64,000 nt of DNA from Phoebastria nigripes (Eukaryota; Chordata; Aves; Procellariiformes; Diomedeidae), in NCBI GenBank assembly GCA_035582835.1, contig JAYKAV010002486.1:553860-617859 (forward strand), given 5' to 3'. Below, piece by piece: positions 12,401-24,400 of the stretch. A program made the translations under genes and the position numbers. Numbering within the stretch: position 1 is the stretch's first letter; every line of letters starts with the position of its first letter. Under the pieces are notes generated by a model, which did no database searches, had not been told where the DNA came from, and saw only the letters and a list, made by a program, of their open reading frames with translations.

Positions 12401-15400
12401 AATGGTCATATCCTCAGCTGTCCAGAGTGGCACAGATCCATCAAAACCAGCAGTTTATGTGAACTGTAGTCAGGCCCTCTCTCTNTGCCCTGTCAATGCA
12501 ATGCTTATTCTCAGTTCTAGCATTCAGAAAAAATCCTCTCACTACTGCCTAGGGAAAGACAGTACCTTAACTCCTGAGGGTTGTTTTGTTAGTCATTACT
12601 TTTTTTCACATTCCATGGTTTGTGGTTTTTAACTCCAGGCAGTCTGATTTGTATACAGAATATATGTGCAGAGGGAGGATGAACACTGCACACTATCTAT
12701 TAAAGGGCTGATTGTGGCAGGATGCCAAGAGAGAAGAAAAGGTTGAATGGATGGATATTCTGGGTCTTTTTACCAGGTACTCACTTTTACAGACATTGCA
12801 GTACACTTAATACTCTGTCACAAGGTCCCACACAGCTAGCTAGTGTTATAGGCCCAAAGGCAAATGTTTAATTCATGAATACAGCATTGGCTATGTAGGG
12901 TATGTATATCTTCCAGTCCTCCTATCCATATTTTTATCCATATTTTTCTCCATTTTGCTATAGGAAGCTGAGTCACAGGTTATATTAAATGACGTGCCTA
13001 TGGTAATGCAGGATGTTAATGCTGAAACAGGAACTGAATTCAACTCTTGTTGCTGCCCAGTAGCCCAAAGGCTCTTCCTCTGCGGGTCATGCAACTGTGC
13101 TGATGGCTCCAGTGCTCATCACTTCTGAAACCAGGCACAAGGGCTCTGAGACTGGCCTATGGGTCCAAACACAGCAACAACAAATCATGTCTGCTGGAGT
13201 GCTAGGAAAGATTAGTGGGAGACTCTGAGACTGTGGCCATTTTTCCCTCTCTGTGGTTTCTCTTGTTATAATTTTGGTGTCACTTAAGCTAGAAACTCAT
13301 TGGTTTTAATTTCACTATCCTTCTCTTCCTGATTGTGAAACAGAAGGAAGGAAACNAAATTATCAACTGTGAGGGGAAAAAAGAGAGGGAAGGCATTTGT
13401 GGTGAAATTAAAAGTTTTGTAAACCCATCTTTACTTTCTTCCTCCTTTTTTTTACTTTTCTTTACCTTCTGCTTAAATAACACTTCAGGTATATATGTGT
13501 AATTCAGCACCCTAAAGCTATTATAAAGCATAGATATACGGACTCTGATTCTTGATGCTGGATACATGTATCTAAAAACCATAATCCTAGTGTCTTCTCT
13601 TTATACACAGTCATAGCTCCCACTGGTGCCCTAGTTGCATGTTAGGGCCAATCTAGAAGTCTTTACTGAGGCAAGATGTAGGGTTTAACTGAATAAAAGC
13701 TACACGGGAACTCATGTTAGCCATTAACAGAAAACAATAAATGTATGGGGATATCTGGATTGTTAAAGGAGAGTTGCTTCCATACCAGATACACACAGAG
13801 GAAGATGGTTACTTGATGCATTTTTGTTATAAAGGCTACTTTTGTTATAAAAGCTTCAGCCTGAAATACATGCATTTTTTGGAAATGGCTACAGAATTAA
13901 GATAGGCAATGCCTAGTTTGTTTGTACTGCTCATACCAGGGCTGTATCAGGATCAAAATGTATGAAACATAAGATAGGGAATGAAATAAAAGTCTTCTCA
14001 ATACTCCCATTGAAACCAAATACTTCATTTGATCTTTTCATAACAGGTATTTGATGGTCCTAGCAATGAAGCACCACTTCTTAGAAAACTCTGTGGAACA
14101 CAGCATCCTCCTCCTATTACATCCTCCAAGAATCTGATGTACATCCGACTGCGCTCTGATACAACCATCCAGCACAGGGGCTTCAGTGCTCGCTTTACTG
14201 AAGGTAATTTCATCATTTACTTTAATGCATATTTATCTAATCACCAGTTTGTTTGTATTAGACACAATCTTTTAGCACAGCTGATAACAGGAAGTGTTGT
14301 TTCTATATATGCAGCATACCAGTGTGTGTCTTTAACAGGGCTGAATTTCTCCAAATTATAGATTAAAGAATTTAAAATCTAAGGACCATCTTAGATTCTT
14401 TGATTGGGGAAAAAATTTACTTTTTATAGCAAGGCATCTAGCACACATCAGCTGCCTCTTATTCGTCCTCCCTAGAGGGTTAGCTACCCATAACTGTCCT
14501 GAGAAAAATGTGCAACTGGCAGTTTCCACAGACCTAGTGACAAAATAACATTTTATATGTCTATCCATGCGCATGAATCTGAAAAGCTATAAAAGAATTC
14601 TGTGTGGTGCTGTTGATGAAGTCCATGGATTCAGGCCTGCAAACCCTGCCAAATATCAACTATCCAATTTGTGGAGGACTAATTGGTATTTTACATGGTT
14701 TCCTTTTTAATGAAAAATGACACCAACTGGGCAGAATTTTTCATGAAATTACATACTATTTGATGATTGGTGATTTTCTGTCTTTTTTTCACAATAACTT
14801 CGGAAACATTTTTTCCCCACGATATAGCCATTTAGTTTTTGCAGAGAAAATCCCTTTCTCTCATTTTCTTCTTAGGACTCTTTTCACTATAAATTAGTAC
14901 TTTTCCCAGAAGTTTTTTTTCTTTGAAAATATTGTGAATAATTTTAAAGAAAAGGAGGAATTTGCATCAGCAAAAATCTCAGGAATCCCAGTTATTGAGA
15001 TACTAGTTAGATACCTAATTACGCATTTGTGACTAACAGCTATGAGAGCCTAATCTGTTAAACATTCTCAGAGCACGTTTACTGGATTAGGCCCTGCACA
15101 AAACATGCCTGGTGAGCAAGTGCTCCCTACCTAGGATGTAGGCAACCCAGCTTCCCTCTTCCTGAGAAAACCCTGTAAGTCCCATCTCCTGCTGGATGTT
15201 TTAGGCAGCACAGCATGGTAAAGGAATCTCAGTCTTTGGTACCTAACTCCCCACCCTGCTGTTTAAAGCAGCTGTGTGTTAAACTCAGATCTGGGGGTTT
15301 TATGATGAGTCAGTATGCTTAGAAATGAGGCATGGCAGCACTCAGCACTGTTAGCCAAAGTTATGCAGTCAGCCAAGCTCTTGCATATGTGCAACATTTC

Positions 15401-18400
15401 ACACAATTGCAGTTTTGTTGACGCAGCTCACAAGAGGATCATGCCATGTGATGCCATCCTTGGGCATTGGAAGGTNCTGGAGAGTTTCTTGTTATTTTTT
15501 CATTCCTAGTTGCCAACGCTGGCAAACAATCAGAGAAATGGTTGTATGATTGCACTACCCTGAAACCAAGTTATTTTGGCCCCAAGATTGCTCTTCTGGG
15601 CTATGAGGAGCTGATAAAGATGAGGTCTGTTCCCAAGTCACTCTGGCTTCTCTCAGATGGTCAGCCTGGTGTAGCATGGCCTGTGGATCCAGGTTAAGAA
15701 AGTGCACCCGGTGCTTGGAGCTAGTCCTTAAGTCTCTTTTTCTGATAAATTACTGTCATGAATTTTATCCTTATTTCACATTGATGTAGCATGTTACATT
15801 TTATGCATTCATTTTCACTACAGAATCTAAGATACATGTTTTGTAACACATATCTAAATATCTATGTGTGTATATGCGTGTGTATGTGTTTCGTTCTAAA
15901 GCATGTGGAAGTTACATAGAGTCAGATTCAGTTGGGGCAGCAATTTCCTCTCCTCTGTATCCTGCCAAATACCCAAACAATCAGAACTGCAGCTGGATTA
16001 TTCAGGCTCAGGAACCATGTAAGTAAAAACATCTTTTATAGTTAGCTGGGATGACTAACATCCTCATCTTCTTTTCTGTAATAACAATACAAAATTCCTC
16101 CCTTATTTCTCTAGGAAGTTCTGCATCCTGGTAGTTGGAGAGTGTGGCTCTCCTAATCTGTCCTAAGTCAGATTTCACTGTAAAAGATTTAGTGCATAGT
16201 GAGGAAAGCAGTTTACAACTTTGTCATCTTAGCTGATTTACTATGACCCAGGTGTTGCAATTATAAATGAGGTGTTGAATACTATGTGAAGTTGGATTCA
16301 TCTGTGAGAAAATCTAAGGGCTTATATATAATTAAAGCACTTGTATTTAGCTGACCTTATTTTGGTCTGGATTTTTCAAGCTAGAGTTGTGTTAGATCAA
16401 ATCTATGCTGTTAACATTAAAAAAAAAAAGAAATTTTAATTACATAATGAGAAAAGGTACAGAGGAATTTCAATTTCAAATACAAATTAAAAAATAGAAA
16501 TAAAATGGTCTTATGTGCATAGATACACTCTCAGATGTTCCTGTCTAANTTTAGACAGATTTATGATTGATCATAAAACACCAAATGTTTTCCATCAGAT
16601 ACCAGTATTACCTTTAATACCCAGTATTACCTTTACATTCTATAAGATTCCTAAAAAATATTTACAATTGGGTAACAGTATCCTGGTAACATAATTTAAA
16701 ACAAATGTTTATTTTTAGTAGCAACTACTGAAATTCAGTTGTTCATCTGATATTTAGCCATTGTTGTTAAAATCATAGAATGTTCTAACCACATTTATAA
16801 GTTTATTTTGCGAAGTTATAAAATGAAAATCAATTTGCCAAAGAAAACACCAAAACAAAAATCAGGAGATAAGTAATACTATTTTTTTTAGCATAGGTTC
16901 TTATACCAATACAGGAAAAGGACATCATCAAAGCTGTTCCTCACCTACACAGCATTTATTTTTAAAGACAATCTTTGCCTGGATCCAGGTTGAAAACTCA
17001 TACATAACTGTTGTCTCCTGAATTACATCAGTATGACAGACCAGAAGAATGCTGTGTAGGAAGTAGCCTGTGTATGTAGTGACTTCCTCCACTTACTTAC
17101 CACCAGGACCACCACATACCACACGTTACAGGTACACGTGGCTTCATTATGCCAGTCACACAGCATTACAGGGCATAGCCATATACAATAGCTACATACA
17201 ATAGATTTAGCCAATGGCTAAAAAGCTCTGCTTTTACTGAGAAGGCCAACAAGTCTCCTGCTCTTGCCACCCACTGTGTTTTTCCTTTTTGCTTTGTATC
17301 CTGAGGACCTGCATTGATAGCGGTAATTGATTGACCAGACAGGACACAAAAGCGTGCCAAACAGGCAGACTGTGCAGCTGAATGCCAGTCAGTGGCACCC
17401 TGCTGAATGCAGCGCCTGGGTTCATGTCNGTCATTTCAGCTTATTCTAGCTAATTAATTGTAGCCCAGTGAGAAGCAAAATATTTGTGTCAAATTCAGGC
17501 TTGGTCAATGTGGGAGAAAACTTAGTTACCATCTAAATCGTGAGACTCTTTCTGACCCACTCAAACTGCATAGGAGCTCTAAGGCCAGGAGTAACTACTG
17601 TCACAGAATGGTGTTGAGGACAGCCTCTCTTCTTCCAGTTGTGACTTCACCTTTGTTCGTATCAGACAAGCAAGAGCAATCAGAGAGTCAAAAATACCCT
17701 GAGTCAGAAATCCTCTTTTTCAGGATGTAGCCTGCAGTCCAAGGGTGTGGAAAATCCAATCCTGTACAAATATAGCTGAGGGTAGTTAATGACCAGTCCA
17801 ATTGATGTTATGTGGAAGGTTACAAAACAATGAAAGAACCAGCTCTTTCTAAGCTGGAGCAGGGCAGTGTCAATTCACATTTTGTCCAGATCTATGGTAT
17901 AGATCGCAAAGGGACAGAAGGTCATGGATGTGTAGAGATAAGTTTTGTTTCTGAATGTGTGTAGATTTTCCACGTTGTATTTGCTGACAGTTTCAGTATA
18001 TAATGAAGCTGTTTGGATACTAGGAAATTTAGACTCATGTGTATGTGTTAAATCCTATGCTTCTAATGTTGATTTTACTAGAAAGTACTGAAATATGAAG
18101 AGATTTACCAGGACCTTTGCAGTAAGGATTAATGCATTTCCATTAAATTCACTCCACATATCAGGGAATAAACTACTTCAGATGTTATGCTTTATGGGGA
18201 CTGATTGACTTCAGGGGCAAAAAGAAAAGATGCTACATTTGTTTACATGTAATTATTTCTCTGTGAAACACCGAACTTCTTTTTAAGTTTTTTTTCTTTG
18301 CTGTTGCCAGTCAACCACATCACACTCTCATTCACTGACTTTGATATTGAAAACAATAGACAAAACTGTACAACGGATTTTGTGGAGATTTTGGACGGGG

Positions 18401-21400
18401 ATAACTACGAGGCTCCTCTTCAAGGTATTGTACCTTTCCCTTGTTTATTTCGTATATAGAACTACACCCAAGGTAAGCAGGAGAAGGTTTTCTGTGAGTG
18501 TCCTCCTGCTTCATGGATTTTCTCTGATAAAGGAAGCTCCTTGGCCACTCTGGCCAGAGGAGACTGGGAATGGAGGATAAGTCTTCAGTGTGAATGGCAC
18601 AGTCCTCCCAGGCTCTGACTGTATTCCTACTAACCTGCAGTTTGACTCCAGCTGCCTTTTCCTTCCTCCTCAGCTTGACAATATTGGGAACCAAGCAATT
18701 CAGTTTAAACTGAATTCCCAGTTAACTGTACAAAAACATAACGTAACCCACACTCATGAGCACAATCAACACTAAACATAGGTGAAGAAAGCTGCAGTTT
18801 TCTGGGAGCAGAAAATGGATTTTCCTCAAGCCCTAGAAAGCCTGATTTTCTGCTTGTTCCTGAAATTTCTACAGCTTTCTCCNAACATCTCTGTCCAGAG
18901 CCATCACCTTCAAGTGGCAGGAGCAGTCTGGAGCAGCAAAATTCAGTGCTTATACTGCCAGGAAGCCATAAGAGACCCCTGGCCACAGGGTGGTCCTGAC
19001 ACCCCTCACATCCCCAGGGTTGCCTCAAATTCCTTTCTGGGAAATTTGGAATATCTGTGCCTGATTATGCTCTCCCTTACTCTACTTTTGTATATGCTCC
19101 TTTGTCAGGAGTGGGGCTGCACTCAATTTAAATGGTTTGTAACTAAGAGCAGAATTCATTTTTTGGTGTCCTACCTTTGGCTTTCACTTGGCAAAAGGAC
19201 CAGGATACTAGCTNCTATCTTTCTTTTTGCTGTCAGATGCCTTTCTGCTAGATCATGATTCATATTCCTAATCCCCATGTTACAATCCATTACAGAAGAA
19301 CTGGTCTGTTATTTGTCACTTGTTTTTTTCATCAGAAACCAATTGAGTGAAATGGAAACTACTGTCAGATATATTTGATGGGATTTTTTTTTTCAATTAG
19401 GCTGTAATTTCTGGATAGAGTGAACACAAAGGAGCTCAATGACAGAATAGCCAGTGACCAGGGTGTCTGGAGGGCAGGAGGTCATTCCTCTGTTAAAAAA
19501 ATTTGTCACCAGAGTTGAGTTCTGTGCTAATGGAATGGAGTATTTCATTTTTATGTAGATTGAATTGACAACTGCAATTGTAAGCAACAAATGTTACTCT
19601 TGGTTGCTGTCAGGAATTAACCCCAAATGTTAAATTAGCAATAGTAATTACATGCTGAACACTNCTTTTTTTCTCTCTGGCTTGTTCTCTTTCAGGCCGT
19701 TACTGTGGCACTACTATACCACATCCTATCACTTCTTTTGGTAATGCCTTAGTGGTGAACTTCATCTCCAACAACAACATTACTGCCAGGGGCTTCCATG
19801 CCACCTATGCTGCATCATCATCATGTAAGTCCATAAGACAGGTGTTGCTACCTTATGCCTCTGACTTTTAAGAAAAAGAACAGATCCTGTATCTCTTTGT
19901 CTCTCTGACATTCCCTCTTTTAAAATCCCCTATTGCCCTTCCTCTTTTTGGCCAAGGTCTCAGCAAGTATATCAACAAGCTAAAGAACAAGGAGACAAAG
20001 AGAAAGGCTTTCTTGATTAGCAAATGCTCTGGTTCTGTCCAGGTNTTTTTTTTTCTGTTATCCTTCTCAAGCCTCTACTGTCTCCTTCTTGTTGCAGCCT
20101 GCGGGGGTACTTTCCACATGGACAGAGGAGCTTTCAACAGCCCTGGCTATCCTGAGCCATATCCGCTCAACACCGAGTGTGTCTGGACAATTCTCAGCTC
20201 CCCTGGCAACCGTCTCCAGCTGTCCTTCATGTAAATGCAGGGGTTATTATTCAGCCCTTTAACAGACCTGAAGGAGGATGCTCTGTGTTTATTAGGAAAT
20301 GTAATTACCAGATGATAAAGCTGAAACATGCTTTTAGAGTAACTTGGAAAGACAACACAGCAGTGGTTAGTGGCAGCTTGCAATCAGTGTTCTCCTGTCT
20401 TAGCCATTGCTTATATTAAGGTATATACAACATTATATAATAGGTGGTTTATTGTTTGAGCAACATGGGATCCTGAAGAAGCCAGTTCTCACTCACTTAT
20501 AAACAAGAAGAGGAAATTTAGCATTGCTCTGCCTTTTCTTTACAAAGGAAATTCCTACTATGTCCTTACTACCAGATTCATTGTAGTATTTATTNTATAG
20601 CTGAGTAATATAAAGGGCCCAGGTACTCCACAGATGGTAGGGTTAAAATTGATATTAAACTCTTCAAAATTTCTTCAACAATTATAGCAGTGGAGGTACA
20701 ACGGGGGCCAGGAAAGTATCTGAAGGAATTTTGTTTTCCCTTCAGCAAAGTAACTTTTCTTTGAAGACTTCTGACAGGAAAGTCATGTGTGATCCATAGA
20801 ACAATGTGGAGTCCTTTACTAGGGTCGTTAGGTTGTTCTTTAGCCATGACGTGGATTTCTGAGCCTCTCCATTTCCCGGCATCAAACAGTGGCTGCTGCC
20901 AAGAAAGAAAGCACTGACCCTTTGCAAAGCTTATCAAGAATCAGCAGGAAAAGAAAAGTAATTCTGAAACCTGCACTTACAGTTAATCAGGACAAAAGGA
21001 AAATTTGCCCAGTAACATCCTGACTGCATAGGGTGCAATTTGTTAGGCACGTACTGATTCACTAACTCAATAAAAAGGACATTCTATTCCTCCTTTACTC
21101 GCTGAAGCAGAGAAAATATACTACAGCCTGAAAACATTTTCCAAAATATTTGCTACAAAATAATGAATAACAACTTTTCAGAACCAAAACAGAAATCTAG
21201 TGTGAAGCAGAAACTATCAATCAGTGGAACATACATTCAGTTATATAAAGTGACACTGAGGAGAGGTAAAGTCTTTTTCTTCAGTTACACATAGCTGAAA
21301 GGCAAGCTGAAAATACTGGAAAGCATGGAGTAATTGGGTTAGAAAGCCATATTTATTTTATTTAATTTAATATTAGGGGTTTATAAAGTTTTGTTGGCAT

Positions 21401-24400
21401 GAGACATTAATTTTCTTCAGCTCAGTCTGAACAGAAATGCCTGTCTTGTAATTTGAGGGTTAGCTTTAAATTAGTCTGAAGTATATCCAGATGAGTGGTT
21501 GGAACCATTTCACAGCATGTGTACACTGAACACATATGGCTATATTCAGGACTGAAGGGGAGGAGTTGTTACCAGAAAATCAGAAAGCATAAATATTTGG
21601 AGCATTGATTATAAGAGGCACTCTCTGGAGTCTTTACTAAATATTCATAGCCTGCTTCTGGAATGTATATTGGGTTGAATCAAAGCACTTCACTTGGAAT
21701 AACATAATGATTTTTAGAATATATGTAGCATTCAGCTTGGTGCAATAATTTAGAATTTATAATTTGATTACTAAATCCCATTCCTTTTCTAAGGTAAAAA
21801 TTGGTTTAGAAGATTTCATAGCAATCCTTATTATTATTTTGCATACCCAGCTATGTGAAACTCAGAGAGGCCAGAGAAGCAGTAATATTTTATAATTCTG
21901 GAGAAACTGCTAAGGGATTTCTGAGCTCTGAGGTGCTAACTACAAATGAATCTAGGCCTCTGGAAATTGTTATCTCACCAGAGAGTGTACTGAAATAATA
22001 CACATATGAAGGGGCTGCAAACTGATTTGTAAGGCTAAAAGTATTCTCTGCACCCAATAGATGTGCACCCAGTAAATAGTCTGACCTGGGCTTATATTAA
22101 AAATCTGGTTTATATATCAGGAGTTTTCCGTGTTTCACGGTTGTTGTTTGTCTCATGGTTGGAGAACCAACAAATATTACAAGGGTTTGAGAACTCTTTA
22201 AAAATTATAACTTTGAAACTGAAGCTCTGTCATAAAATAAGGGGCCAGAAAGGAGAGAGCCCTGTATCAGTAGCACTGCCAGGTAATGAGCAATGACTTC
22301 TGGGTTCTGGAGGGTTTTGTTGCTGCCCTCTTCTTAACTACAGTAGGATATCAGCTACAGGGGATTTGTGGCCTGGCAGGGCAAACTCTGAAGTATGTGT
22401 CAGTCATATGCCTGCTAATGCTCTTCTACTGCTATTGAAACAGAGCGTTTCAGGTGGAAGATAGTAGCGGCTGCACCGAAGATTACCTGGAGATTCGTGA
22501 AGGGAACGACACAGGCACACTGGCAGGACGATTCTGCGGGAACTCCTTGCCTTCAAATTATACATCTACTGTTGGACATGTCCTGTGGGTCAAATTTGTC
22601 TCAGACAACTCAGGCACTGATGTTGGCTTCAGGGCCACATTCTCTCACTGTAAGTAAATGATATTTAGTTGAAAACTGTTGTTCTTTCATAACACTTCCA
22701 AAATGATTCAAAGAAATGAATGTTTGGCCCTGTAAAGTCTATTAGAAAATGCTTGTTGATTGACAGCAAAGCTGTGAATTCATTTAAAAAATATTTTGTA
22801 AAATATCTGCTGAATATAAAGGGATGTTCTAAAACATGTCAGAACAGAACTAACTTGTGTGTATGTAACATAATCAGAAGAATTAGACATTAAATTCTAT
22901 CTTTTTAAATTATCATTTATATATTTTTTCAAACTGATCATATTATCCTTCCAGAAGCAAAAAACTTCATGGATTACAAAAAATAAAATGTTCTCTATTT
23001 CATTGACTGTTTTCTAACAGTTTATCAGCTGCTTTTCCGATTCTTCCTTCAGCAGTATTGGGATGTGGAGATACAAATAAGAGCTATATAATAAAAACTT
23101 TTATGGCAACCCAAGTTTACCAGTAGCCTGTTAGAGTTAAAAATATCTGACCATATGTCTTTGCTACCTGAGAGTGAGCAATGGTATTTAATGTTTATGT
23201 TGCCATTTATTAGGCAATTGACAAATTAAGAAAAAAGCGTTTCTTTCCCAGCTTTCCATTTTGCATTTTGAGTACGACAGTGTCCATCTTCCGGTTTGGA
23301 TCTAGATGCCATCAACCAGGGAGCAGAATTAGAAGAAAAGGAAATTATGCCAGTTTATAGATCCAAAATTGCAAGGGACCATTGCAAACATCAGTCCGAC
23401 TTGCTGAATGAACAGACTGCTGAAGCTAAACATCCACAGCCATTCTGACTATGCAAGCTAAACTAATAATTTTCCTTACTTTGAGACTTTTACTACTTGT
23501 TTTCAAAGGGAATTATCAATAGGCCAGAGCTCAATCAAATCAGAACCATTTTTCACCAGAACACACAAAGGCATTTAAAAAAAATCATTTTATTATTTAA
23601 TGCTTCTTGGGAAGAAATGAACATTAAGTAGGCACAGTTAGGGGAGAATTTAGATGTGCCATCCTCCCACTTCTCCTACATGTAGGGCCACACAAATGGG
23701 TAATTTCCTTCAGATAAGGGCATACTGCATCCCTCACAAAAAGAAAATAATTAGATGTGCATCCTAGGACTGTCTGAAACACAAGTCTATGCCTCACAGT
23801 GCTGTCTAGTCCTAAGTAAATTAAGTCAGAAGGGCTGAAATGAAAGCTATATTCCAGGCTGGGCCCCAATGCTTCTTTTAATCTTTGTGAATTAGAGGCG
23901 TTAGTTGTCTCTTGTTTTTCAGTGTATGGAAATGACATTGTGGGAAACAGAGGACAAATAGCTTCACCACAGTGGCCCAGAAGTTACCCTCACAATTCCA
24001 ATTACCAGTGGCGGATAAGTGTTAATGCTTCACAAGTCATCCATGGCCATATCCTGCAGATGGATATTGAAAATCATCACAGATGCCATTATGACAAGCT
24101 AAAGGTGATTTCATTGTGAGAATTTATTTTATTTCAATTAACTTTGATAAAAATGATAAATAGAGAAACCTACAAGAGGAATGGGAAGAATTTCCAAGGA
24201 TCTAGTGTGGCTTACTGTTTTTGCTATGTCGTCTTTTCAATAATTATTAGCTATAGAAAGGGTTACATACTCTTTGGCTCCCTAACAGATATTTTCAAGC
24301 TGTCAGTTTGAAACCTATCAAAAACAAGTCCACAATGGTACAGTCCTGAATTTTCAAATCCAAGAATTTCAGGTCAGATACCAGATTGAACTTTGCTCTG

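Larger units (their letters stand above)
8303..14046 (+). other. CUBN: CUBN intron within CUB10
   Basis: 5,744 bp, the second-longest intron. It carries two putative MIR-like relics (10981-11080, 12948-13090) and a short direct repeat near 13.8 kb. No exon is missing, since CUB10 is complete without it. Confidence 0.85.

Noticed and set aside
16772..16795. AATCATAGAATG as a reverse-strand CR1 end
   Set aside because: Only about 11 bases match the CR1 terminus and the following sequence does not resemble CR1.
18332..18694. 120-codon reverse-strand open frame
   Set aside because: Overlaps the second CUB11 exon in antisense; no domain seen.
18782..19258. 158-codon + strand open frame
   Set aside because: Longest open frame in the window but intronic, has ambiguous bases, and shows neither CUB features nor any other domain I recognise.
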